A stretch of DNA of 64,000 bases from positions 23,166-87,165 of the forward strand of contig JBBEBP010000019.1 in assembly GCA_040882255.1 (NCBI GenBank), in the 5' to 3' direction. This document shows, in pieces, positions 52,520-60,531 of the stretch (position 1 is the first letter of the stretch; the number at the start of each line of letters is the position of its first letter). Position numbers and translations under genes: made by a program. The notes beneath the pieces are model-generated. The model was given only the letters and a program-made list of their open reading frames with translations. It had not been told where the DNA came from and did no database searches. Source of the DNA: PWQG01 sp040882255 (GTDB lineage: Bacteria > Pseudomonadota > Gammaproteobacteria > Pseudomonadales > Pseudohongiellaceae).

Positions 52520-54417
52520 GTGCCGTGGTGCTGCCGATATTGCCACCCCTGCTCGCCGCCATGGCCGTGCTGATTCTGCGCCGGGCTGGCCCTGTCCTGG
52601 CCCTGGCTGGCGCAACGCTCAGCCTGGGGGGAAGTCTCTGGTTACTGGCACGGGTGGCCGACGGTCACACAGAAACCCTGCTTCTGCCCGGTCTGCCGGA
52701 AATGCCATTGCGACTGGTCGCCGCGCCGATGGCCGCACTGTTGGCCGTGGCGGTAGCCACAGTGGGTACGTTCGTGTTGATCCACGCGGTCGGCTACATG
52801 AGGCAGGAGTCGCATCTGCCCCGTTTCTACGGAGTGATGTCGCTGTTCCTGGCCGCCATGCAGGCGCTGGTACTGGCCGGCGACTGGGTCGGGCTGCTGG
52901 CGGCCTGGGAGTTGATCGGATTGTGCAGTTACCTGTTGATCGGTTTCTGGTTTCAGCGCCCTGAGGCCGCGGATGCCGCCAGTCGCGCCTTCCTCTATAC
53001 CCGCAGCGCCGATCTGGGCCTGTACATTGCGGTATTCATGCTGATCGGCTCGGCGGGTACCAGCGAGATTGCCGCCTCCCTGGAGGCCGACGGTGGTGCA
53101 TCGACTGCCGCCGGACTTCTGTTGCTGCTGGCCGCCATGGGCAAATCGGCCCAGGTTCCCTTGCAGGACTGGCTCATGCGCGCCATGGCGGGTCCGACAC
53201 CGGTCTCTGCGCTGCTGCACTCGGCCACGCTGGTGGCCGCGGGCGCCATTCTGCTGATCCGCACGGCCCCGCTGCTGACACCTGAAACCCTGTTCGCCGT
53301 CGGGCTTGTCGGTGGCCTAACCACCGTGGCCGCCGGGGTGATTGCACTCGCCGAGCGTGACCTCAAACGGCTACTCGCGGCTTCCACTGCCAGTCAGTAC
53401 GGCTTGATGCTCATCGCGGTCGGCGCGGGAGTGCCGCTGGCCGCCCTGCTGCACCTGCTCGCCCATGCCGCCATCAAAAGCGCTCTGTTTCTCGCCGCTG
53501 GCGATTTTCAGCATGCACGCGGCGGTACCGGTTTTGACCGGCTGGGCGGTATTGGCCGCGCCAGACCCCGGGTTTTTGCCGGCTTTGCGCTGTCGGCGCT
53601 GGCATTGGCCGGCATTCCGCCTCTGAGCGGATTCTTCTCCAAAGACGCAGTGATCGCCGCCGCTCTGATCTCGCCGGGCGCCGCCTGGCTCGCGCCGCTG
53701 GCGCTGACCGGTACGTTGCTGACTGGCGCCTACCTCGCCCGGGCCTTGCGCCTGCTGTGGCAAGGCTCCGGCAACACCCGGCCGGTGGCAGGCAGCGCCT
53801 GGATGATGGTGGGACTATGGGCTCTGGTGGCCCCGGCTGTTGCCCTGGGCCTGGCCTTTGGCCCCATCGAGGCAATGCTGGACCTGGCCAGCGCTGAAGC
53901 CGAAGGCACCGGGGCCGTTTTGCTCGGACTCCTCGCTGCGGTGGGCGGCCTGACGTTGGGCTGGCTTGTGCCGGCTCCCCGCCTGCTCGGACCGGTTCAT
54001 CCGTGGGCATGCCGCGGACTCGCCATCGGCGGTGGACTCACCGCCTGGGTCGGGAGGCCCGCCATGGCCATTGCCCGGGGCTGTGAGTACATGGAGGTCC
54101 TCCTGCATGCGGCTGTCCTCAATATGGGCCGGGGCGGGCTTGCCATGGCGCGGCTGGTGCGCAGCAATGATGAGCGCCGCTTATACCCGGCCGTCCTCCA
54201 TATCGGCCAGGCCAACCTCGCCATGGCGCGGCTGGTGAAATCCGGCGACGAACGCCGGATCGATGGTCTGATCTTCGCTCTGGTAGCGGGCGTGCGGTCC
54301 TTGGGGAATCGCGCCCGGGCCCTGCAAAGTGGCCTGATTCATCGCGAGCTCGCTATTAGTGCCACAGTCACGGCGGTAGGTCTGGTTGCGCTGTTTATAA
54401 CGCTGTTACGTTTCTGA
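52516..54417 (+). CDS. nuoL: NuoL-like antiporter subunit
   Basis: 633 residues overlapping nuoK by four bases. About 14-16 helices. Conserved charged residues are kept: Glu in WELIGLCSYLLIGFW, Lys in MGKSAQVPLQDWL and His in SALLHSATLVAAG, with the family motif IPPLSGFFSKD. The C-terminal region, which in complex I forms the lateral helix, contains an internal repeat: HAAVLNMGRGGLAMARLVRS then PAVLHIGQANLAMARLVKS, 31 residues apart. It is predicted to translocate protons or Na+. Confidence 0.94.
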   Translation: MSAVVLPILPPLLAAMAVLILRRAGPVLALAGATLSLGGSLWLLARVADGHTETLLLPGLPEMPLRLVAAPMAALLAVAVATVGTFVLIHAVGYMRQESHLPRFYGVMSLFLAAMQALVLAGDWVGLLAAWELIGLCSYLLIGFWFQRPEAADAASRAFLYTRSADLGLYIAVFMLIGSAGTSEIAASLEADGGASTAAGLLLLLAAMGKSAQVPLQDWLMRAMAGPTPVSALLHSATLVAAGAILLIRTAPLLTPETLFAVGLVGGLTTVAAGVIALAERDLKRLLAASTASQYGLMLIAVGAGVPLAALLHLLAHAAIKSALFLAAGDFQHARGGTGFDRLGGIGRARPRVFAGFALSALALAGIPPLSGFFSKDAVIAAALISPGAAWLAPLALTGTLLTGAYLARALRLLWQGSGNTRPVAGSAWMMVGLWALVAPAVALGLAFGPIEAMLDLASAEAEGTGAVLLGLLAAVGGLTLGWLVPAPRLLGPVHPWACRGLAIGGGLTAWVGRPAMAIARGCEYMEVLLHAAVLNMGRGGLAMARLVRSNDERRLYPAVLHIGQANLAMARLVKSGDERRIDGLIFALVAGVRSLGNRARALQSGLIHRELAISATVTAVGLVALFITLLRF

Positions 54418-54426
54418 AGGGAGTCG

Positions 54427-55902
54427 ATGCCAATGTTACCGCTCGTATCCATCACCCTGTTCCTGCCGTTGGCCGGCGCCGCCCTGATCCTGGCCTTGCC
54501 ACGGCCAGCAGCACGAACCGTACACGGTATCGGCATCGTAACTGCCGCGCTGACCCTGGCCGGCGCCATGGCCATGTGGCTGCGTGGCGTCAACGGCACG
54601 GGCTTTTCCCAGGTTGAGGAGCTACAGTGGATTCCAGCCATCGGCGCGGCCTACCGCGTCGGCGTCGACGGCATCAGTCTGCCGCTGGTTTTGTTGAGTG
54701 CCATACTGTTCCTGGTTGCGTTCCTGTTCGCTTCGTCTCTTCGCGAGCGCCCGCGCGCCTTTGTGGCCCTCGCCCTGTTGCTGGAAACCACGGCTATCGG
54801 CACGTTCACGGCCCTCGACGGAATCCTGTTCTATGTATTCTTCGAAGTCTCCCTGGTATCGATGTATTTCATGATCGCTGGTTGGGGGCATGAGGAACGG
54901 CAACGTGCCGCACTGATGTTCTTTCTCTACACACTGCTGGGCAGCTTGCCATTGTTACTTGCCATCCTGGGGCTTTATCTGGGCAGCCCCGAATCCGGCT
55001 TTGACATGCGGGCCTGGATCGCCAATCCGCCCCTGGAGGGCACGGCGGCGATGTGGGCGCTGATCGCCATGCTAATCACCTTCGCGGTCAAGATCCCCGC
55101 AGTGCCGCTGCACACCTGGTTGCCCGCTGCCCATGTCCAGGCGCCGACCGTCGGAAGCGTCATCCTGGCCGGCATCATGCTGAAGTTCGGCACGTACGGG
55201 CTGGTCCGTTTCGCTCTGCAAATGACACCGGAGGCTTTCCGTGAGGCCGGAGTGGTTATCTTAGTGTTCGGCGTTATCAGCGCGCTCTACGGCGCCTTTG
55301 CCGCCTTGGCGCAGACGGACCTCAAGCGCCTCGTCGCTTACACTTCGGTCAACCATATGGGCTATGTGATTGTCGGTGTTGCTGCGGCCGCACTGACCCT
55401 GGACCCCTCGGTGCGCGCCGTCGCCCTGGACGGCGCCGTGTTGCAGATGTTCAGCCACGGTCTGGTCACCGGCGCCCTGTTCTTTCTGGTGGGCATGATC
55501 CAGGACCGTGCCCATAGCCGCGAAATGGGCGAGTTCGGCGGCCTGCTCAAGACAGTGCCGCTGCTTGGCTGGTCCTTTGTCCTGGCAGCCTTCGCGTCCC
55601 TGGGCCTGCCGGGATTGGCACACTTCCCGGCCGAATTCCAGATATTTCTCGCCGCCCTGGGTAGCGCGCCCGCCGCGGTTGTTGTGATTCTGGGTATCGC
55701 CATTATTGCCGGCACCTTCCTCAAGGCACTCCGGGAAGCCTTTCTGGGCGAGCCCCGGCAGTACCGCCACGCCATGCCGGATATGAGTGTTCGGGAACTG
55801 CTTGCCGTGGCCCCGCTACTGGTACTCACCGTCGCCACTGGCGTGGCGCCGTCCTGGGTGCTGGACATCATCCACCGGACCACGTCGGCATTGGTGCTCT
55901 GA
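54427..55902 (+). CDS. nuoM: NuoM-like antiporter subunit
   Basis: 491 residues, 14 helices; RBS GAAGGGAG. Conserved Glu in FFEVSLVSMYFMIAGWG, Lys in VKIPAVPLHTWLPAAH and the Lys in GIMLKFGTYGLVRF are all present, so the antiporter core appears intact. Only this junction in the operon has a positive gap (9 bases). Confidence 0.95.
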   Translation: MPMLPLVSITLFLPLAGAALILALPRPAARTVHGIGIVTAALTLAGAMAMWLRGVNGTGFSQVEELQWIPAIGAAYRVGVDGISLPLVLLSAILFLVAFLFASSLRERPRAFVALALLLETTAIGTFTALDGILFYVFFEVSLVSMYFMIAGWGHEERQRAALMFFLYTLLGSLPLLLAILGLYLGSPESGFDMRAWIANPPLEGTAAMWALIAMLITFAVKIPAVPLHTWLPAAHVQAPTVGSVILAGIMLKFGTYGLVRFALQMTPEAFREAGVVILVFGVISALYGAFAALAQTDLKRLVAYTSVNHMGYVIVGVAAAALTLDPSVRAVALDGAVLQMFSHGLVTGALFFLVGMIQDRAHSREMGEFGGLLKTVPLLGWSFVLAAFASLGLPGLAHFPAEFQIFLAALGSAPAAVVVILGIAIIAGTFLKALREAFLGEPRQYRHAMPDMSVRELLAVAPLLVLTVATGVAPSWVLDIIHRTTSALVL

Positions 55903-57266
55903 TGGGCCGTGACCTCGCATTACTGATTCCCGAGATAGCCGTGCTGCTGACGGCGGTCGGCGCGCTGATTGCGGAAATGCTGCGCCGGCCCCGAAGCGCA
56001 CTGACCGTCGCCATCATGGGCCTGCTCGTCGCCACAGGCCTGACCCTGCGACTGATCGGCACGGAAACCACTGTATTCGGCGCCAGTTTCCGGATCGACA
56101 TGCTCAGTGTCTGGGCCAAGCTCATTCTGCTGCCGGCCACCGTGCTCGCCATGCTGCTGGCGCGAGTGGATGTGCGGGGCACCGTGCGTGAGGGTACGGT
56201 CTACAGTCTGCTGTGCCTTGCCACCCTCGGCGCCCTGGTGCTGGCCGGGGCGGGCGATACCATGTTCCTGGTACTGGGCACACTGCTGACCGGTCTGGCC
56301 ACCTTCGCACTGGTCGCCTATCCGGACACCGACCCGGCTACCGAGGCCGCCATGAAATTCTTCGTGTTCGCCTCGGTCACCACCGCTGTCATGATATTCG
56401 GCCTGAGTTACTGGTTCGGTGCCACCGGCTCCACACTGCTCACCGACCTGTCGCGCGTGGATGCGGCACCGATAGCCGTCATTGTCGGTCTGGTGGCTGT
56501 CCTTGTCGGCCTCGGCTACAAGGCATCGCTGGTTCCGTTTCATTTCTGGGCGCCAGACGCCTACGAAGGCGGGCCCCTGTCCATTGCGGCGTACCTGTCC
56601 GTGGTACCCAAGGTCGGCGCCCTGTTCGCCCTCGCCCAGGTGGTGCGTGACCTGCCCGCGGATAGCGGCTGGCCGACCGCCATCGCTGTGCTGGCCGTTC
56701 TGACCATGACCTATGGTTATCTCGCCGCACTGGTGCAGGATAACGTCGTCAGGTTGCTGGCCTATTCTTCGATTGCCCAGTCCGGCTATTTCCTGCTGGG
56801 CATTGTGGCGGTGGGTTCAAGCACACTGGCGCTGCCTTCGATCATTGTGTTCGCCGCCGCCTATGCCGCCATGAATCTGGGCGCCTTTGCCATTGTCGCC
56901 TCGGCCGGGCGCACACTGGGCGAATTCGGTGGTCTGGGGCGTGCGCAGCCACTGATGGGCATCGCGATGGTCATCTTTCTGCTCTCACTCGTCGGCATTC
57001 CGCCACTTGCCGGCTTCGTCGGAAAGTTCCTGCTCTTTGCCGCCTCCATCGAGGCTCAGTTCACCTGGCTGGCGGTGGTCGCGATTGCCAACAGCGTGCT
57101 CTCGCTCGCGGTGTATCTGCGCATCGTCGTGCCGATGTACAAAACGACAGAGAAGGTGGTCCGCGCTCCGGACACATGGTCGGGAACCGTTACGCTGACC
57201 GCGTTCGCCGCCACGTTCATCATCGGCCTTGCCGCCCAGTTCATGCTCGCGGGATCCGTAGGGTGA
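55902..57266 (+). CDS. nuoN: NuoN-like antiporter subunit
   Basis: 454 residues; ATG overlaps the nuoM stop by one base (TGATG). It keeps GYKASLVPFHFWAPDAYEGGP and SVVPKVGALFAL, with the conserved Lys residues, and LVGIPPLAGFVGKF. It is the third antiporter-like subunit, which with L and M forms a full-length membrane arm. Confidence 0.94.
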   Translation: MGRDLALLIPEIAVLLTAVGALIAEMLRRPRSALTVAIMGLLVATGLTLRLIGTETTVFGASFRIDMLSVWAKLILLPATVLAMLLARVDVRGTVREGTVYSLLCLATLGALVLAGAGDTMFLVLGTLLTGLATFALVAYPDTDPATEAAMKFFVFASVTTAVMIFGLSYWFGATGSTLLTDLSRVDAAPIAVIVGLVAVLVGLGYKASLVPFHFWAPDAYEGGPLSIAAYLSVVPKVGALFALAQVVRDLPADSGWPTAIAVLAVLTMTYGYLAALVQDNVVRLLAYSSIAQSGYFLLGIVAVGSSTLALPSIIVFAAAYAAMNLGAFAIVASAGRTLGEFGGLGRAQPLMGIAMVIFLLSLVGIPPLAGFVGKFLLFAASIEAQFTWLAVVAIANSVLSLAVYLRIVVPMYKTTEKVVRAPDTWSGTVTLTAFAATFIIGLAAQFMLAGSVG

Positions 57267-58396
57267 TGGCGACAAGCCAGCGCGCTCCGCGCCGGCGGCA
57301 CCGGATCTGTGCGCCATTGCTGATGCCGGGAAATGAGCCCTTCCAGCTCTTCACCGAAGGCGATCTCCTGTACGAAGCCATGATCCAGGCCATTGCGCAG
57401 GCCAGGAAGGAGGTGGTGATGGAGAGTTATATCTTCGCCGAGGACGAAGTCGGCTGGCGATTTGCCGAACAATTGGCCGAGCGGGCACGAACCGGTGTGC
57501 ATGTTCGCCTTCATCTCGATGCCGCAGGTTCGCTCTTCCGGGTCTCAGGCAGACTCGACCGCTTTCTTCGTGGCAGTGGCGTAGATCTACGCTGGTTCCA
57601 TCGGTGGCACTGGTCGCGTCCACTCCGCTACAACCAGCGCAACCACCGAAAGCTGCTGGTTGTGGACGGCCAAAAAGCCTTTCTCGGTGGTTTCAATATT
57701 CATCGTGAAAACTCCAGGGCACTCTACGGCGAACACCGCTGGCGCGACACTCACGTGGCCATGACCGGCTCCCTGGCCCGTCAGGCCCGGAAAACCTTCC
57801 AGGCACTCTGGGACAATCGGCCATTCCACAACGACCTCGACGCCGATCCGCCAAGCGCGGTTGTGCTTCCCAACAAGTCCGCCGATTGTCAGCACCAGCT
57901 TCATTGTATCTTTGCGTCCATGTTCGGCTCCGCCAGGCAACATATCGAAATGACCACTCCCTATCTCGTGCCCGACGAATGGACCCTGCGGGCCCTGGAA
58001 CATGCGGCGCGGCGCGGAGTGGCTGTGCGTATACTCGTACCTATCAAGGGCGATGTCGCACCCGTGCGCTGGATTGCACACCGCATCCATGCCCGCCTGC
58101 AGCGTCAGGGCGTGCGCGTGTTCGGCTACCGACCGCGCCTGTTGCACGCCAAGACCCTGAGCATCGACGGTGACTGGGTCAGTGTGGGTACGACCAACCT
58201 GGACTACCGTAGCCTGTTTCTGAATCACGAACTCAATCTGTGCGCACGAGCGCCCTCGCTGGCAGCGGCCCTCGAGACGCAATTCGAAACAGATCTCGAC
58301 GAAGCCGAGGAACTAGACGCCAGCTCAGTGAGAAGAAAACCGATCATTGACCGGCTGGTCGCCCCTCTGGCCTGGACCGCTCGCCGCTGGCTTTAG
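57266..58396 (+). CDS. Phospholipase D-like cardiolipin synthase (ClsB type)
   Basis: 376 residues from the ATG overlapping the nuoN stop. Two HKD motifs: NHRKLLVVDGQKAFLGG and HAKTLSIDGDWVSVGTTN. EMTTPYLVPDEWT precedes the second half. No N-terminal membrane helix, as in ClsB. It is the last gene of the operon. Cardiolipin binds and activates complex I in other systems, so co-expression with an NDH-like complex is meaningful (inference). Confidence 0.9.
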   Translation: MATSQRAPRRRHRICAPLLMPGNEPFQLFTEGDLLYEAMIQAIAQARKEVVMESYIFAEDEVGWRFAEQLAERARTGVHVRLHLDAAGSLFRVSGRLDRFLRGSGVDLRWFHRWHWSRPLRYNQRNHRKLLVVDGQKAFLGGFNIHRENSRALYGEHRWRDTHVAMTGSLARQARKTFQALWDNRPFHNDLDADPPSAVVLPNKSADCQHQLHCIFASMFGSARQHIEMTTPYLVPDEWTLRALEHAARRGVAVRILVPIKGDVAPVRWIAHRIHARLQRQGVRVFGYRPRLLHAKTLSIDGDWVSVGTTNLDYRSLFLNHELNLCARAPSLAAALETQFETDLDEAEELDASSVRRKPIIDRLVAPLAWTARRWL

Positions 58397-58433
58397 AACA
58401 TCTCCATCGGGGCTCCGTTCATCTGACTGACGG

Positions 58434-59822
58434 TCAGTCCTGCATAAGGAGTAAAGGCGCGAATCCACCGCCCGGGGTACGGAAGTTGGTGGTCTGCCCC
58501 CGATAAAGTCTTGCCGCTGCCAGGAGCAGACTACCGCGGTAGGTATACAGACGCACGTCGACCTTGAGCATTTCACCCTCGCCATCGACCAGGACCAGGC
58601 GCTCAGAGGGCGGCACGTAGGCCTGAGCGATATAATCACTTTCGAGAATCCGGGCAAATGTACTTCTGGTGAGTTTGCTGCCCCGGTACACGCCCTTACT
58701 GCCATGACCAGCCACTGGCTTGAAGAACCATTGCTTTCGCTGCTTCCAGAGTTCCTCCCCATCAGCGGCGCTCACCGTTACAGTGCGTGGAATGCCAAGG
58801 CGAAGCAACTCAGCATAATCAGCACTCAGCCCCCAGTCCAGCAGCGCCTCATCATCTGACAATAGCGCCAGGTTTCTCTTGTCTGCGAGAAGCGCATGGA
58901 TAAAGGGATTGGGGGTGATGACCGCGCCCTCCTCCAGCCACGCCGAGCGCAGAGCGGCATATTCGGGCGCTTCCAACCCGAAATCCACCAGACGGTTGTA
59001 CACCAGGTCGATTCGTCTCTCTCCACTGTATAGCGCGCCTGCCTCGTACCTGAGATCGGAAGGAGAAAGTATGAGGGCATCGATACCGTTTCTTTGAAAG
59101 AGCTGCTGTGCCAGGTTGAACTCCGGATACAGATACTGCTCCGCAGGCTGCTCATCGACAATGGCAATTGTCTCCGGCCCTCCGCTGCCACGCTGGGAGC
59201 GCCATTCACTTTCGAACTGGCCGATCACCGCCGCATTGAAGTCTTCGGCCCAGGCCACATTCGCAGAGCCACCACAGCACTGCAGCTGGGCCCGCGCCAG
59301 TACGGCATTGAGGAATGCGCCGCCGGCGTTGGTATTGACTTCGATGAGGCGGGGTCCGTCCTCGCCCAGGTGGAAATCATAGCCCATCAGTGCGCCTGCG
59401 GGACCGGGATTGAACTGCGCATTCTGCGGAGCCCAGGACAGTACCCGGCGGCGATAATCGGGCAGTGCCGCAGCGGCCTCCACCGCCTGGACAACGGCCT
59501 GCATGCGGTGCAGGTCCCGGGCGGGAACAAACACGGCGGCATCGGAAAAGAGTTGCTGCCAGGCCGGGCTGGACAGGATCTCGTCGGCGTTGTCGCCGAG
59601 CTGGCTGGCGAGACGCTCCATGACCGCGGGCCGATCGAGCGTGATGCAGACGCAGTGCCGGTTCAGCGTTTCCGCTGCCGCTGGTCCCGGAAAGTCGTGA
59701 GTTGATGCCAAGTTTAGTCCTCTGTTTTGGTTCCCGGCCTGTGATTGCCGCTCATGCGGATCGGGGGTTGACTTGTAGCGCAACTGAAAATGTCGCTCGG
59801 GAGACTGCGCATCAAACCCCAT
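58434..59822 (-). CDS. ATP-grasp-like protein (glutathionylspermidine-synthase or RimK-like)
   Basis: Up to 462 residues; a TTG at 59711 with AGAGGA upstream gives a 425-residue alternative and may be the true start. The N-terminal half reads GYDFHLGEDGPRLIEVNTNAGG. The middle reads LVYNRLVDFGLE and ITPNPFIHALLADKRNLALLSD, a pattern seen in circularly permuted ATP-grasp proteins. The ATP-binding stretch is WFFKPVAGHGSKGVYRG, followed by YIAQAYVPP. The product is unknown. It converges on the NDH-like operon, and its 3' end is duplicated at 48072-48290. Confidence 0.75.
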   Translation of the reverse strand: MGFDAQSPERHFQLRYKSTPDPHERQSQAGNQNRGLNLASTHDFPGPAAAETLNRHCVCITLDRPAVMERLASQLGDNADEILSSPAWQQLFSDAAVFVPARDLHRMQAVVQAVEAAAALPDYRRRVLSWAPQNAQFNPGPAGALMGYDFHLGEDGPRLIEVNTNAGGAFLNAVLARAQLQCCGGSANVAWAEDFNAAVIGQFESEWRSQRGSGGPETIAIVDEQPAEQYLYPEFNLAQQLFQRNGIDALILSPSDLRYEAGALYSGERRIDLVYNRLVDFGLEAPEYAALRSAWLEEGAVITPNPFIHALLADKRNLALLSDDEALLDWGLSADYAELLRLGIPRTVTVSAADGEELWKQRKQWFFKPVAGHGSKGVYRGSKLTRSTFARILESDYIAQAYVPPSERLVLVDGEGEMLKVDVRLYTYRGSLLLAAARLYRGQTTNFRTPGGGFAPLLLMQD

Positions 59823-59947
59823 ACCTGACCCATGACAGAGGACAGCACGAGCGTCATTTATCGGCTGAAGTACGAGGCATTGACTGTAATGTTGAGTCGG
59901 CAGGTCAATCCCGCTATGAAATCTGTCGCCGGACTACGAAAACGAGC

Positions 59948-60202
59948 TCAACTCAGTTTGTTGTACAGCGCTGCAATCAACCAGGCAGTGACACCGGCAA
60001 AAATCGACCACATGAACAAGCCAGCAACAAATCCGCCAAGGTTCATATTCCATTGCATGGCACCAAAATCAGTATGAACCATGTAGCCGGTCATGTTCAT
60101 TGACATGCCCGGCGACAGCGCCACAAGAATCGAGCACACAACCCATACAACGGCAACAGCTGACGCAGTTGCAAGGGCTAAAGCGTTAGCGTTGAGTTTC
60201 AT
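59948..60202 (-). CDS. DUF5676-type small membrane protein
   Basis: 84 residues starting at ATG with GGAGG upstream; a TTG two codons earlier is less likely. Two helices (AVAVVWVVCSILVALSPGM and FVAGLFMWSIFAGVTAWLIAALYN) separated by MSMNMTGYMVH. This architecture is typical of DUF5676 proteins that travel with copper and mercury resistance genes. The Met-rich loop could contact Cu(I). It overlaps nothing and follows the DUF2933 gene by 2 bases. Confidence 0.8.
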   Translation of the reverse strand: MKLNANALALATASAVAVVWVVCSILVALSPGMSMNMTGYMVHTDFGAMQWNMNLGGFVAGLFMWSIFAGVTAWLIAALYNKLS

Positions 60203-60204
60203 TT

Positions 60205-60492
60205 TCAACCTCCGGGTTTTTCCATTCGACTAGTGGATTGTTTACGCCCTTCTTCCAGCCCACGGCGATAGGCTTTCTCTGCATCCGAATCCTTGGCAGG
60301 CCCATGGTTGTGTCCGCCGTGACCCTTGTGCATAAAAATATGCATCAAAGGGCACAGTAAGATAATCATAAAGGGAAGATATGGCAGGACGTGTTCACCG
60401 TGCTCCACGAAAATGAAATAGAGCGCGGCGCCAACCAGTAAGAGAGTGACCAGACCGTGCAGGCTGGTCCAGTATCCGGGTTTTGCTGCCAT
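60205..60492 (-). CDS. DUF2933-type small membrane protein
   Basis: 95 residues. One or two helices (LVTLLLVGAALYFIFVEHGEH, LPYLPFMIILLCPLMHIFMH) with a His-rich stretch HKGHGGHNHG. This is the usual form of DUF2933 proteins, which accompany copper ATPases. It lies 39 bases after copA in the same transcript direction, with RBS GAGGAG. The role is unknown but probably metal-related. Confidence 0.85.
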   Translation of the reverse strand: MAAKPGYWTSLHGLVTLLLVGAALYFIFVEHGEHVLPYLPFMIILLCPLMHIFMHKGHGGHNHGPAKDSDAEKAYRRGLEEGRKQSTSRMEKPGG

Positions 60493-60531
60493 ATGAACTT
60501 CTCCTCTATCCGCTTTGCGAATCGCAATTCA

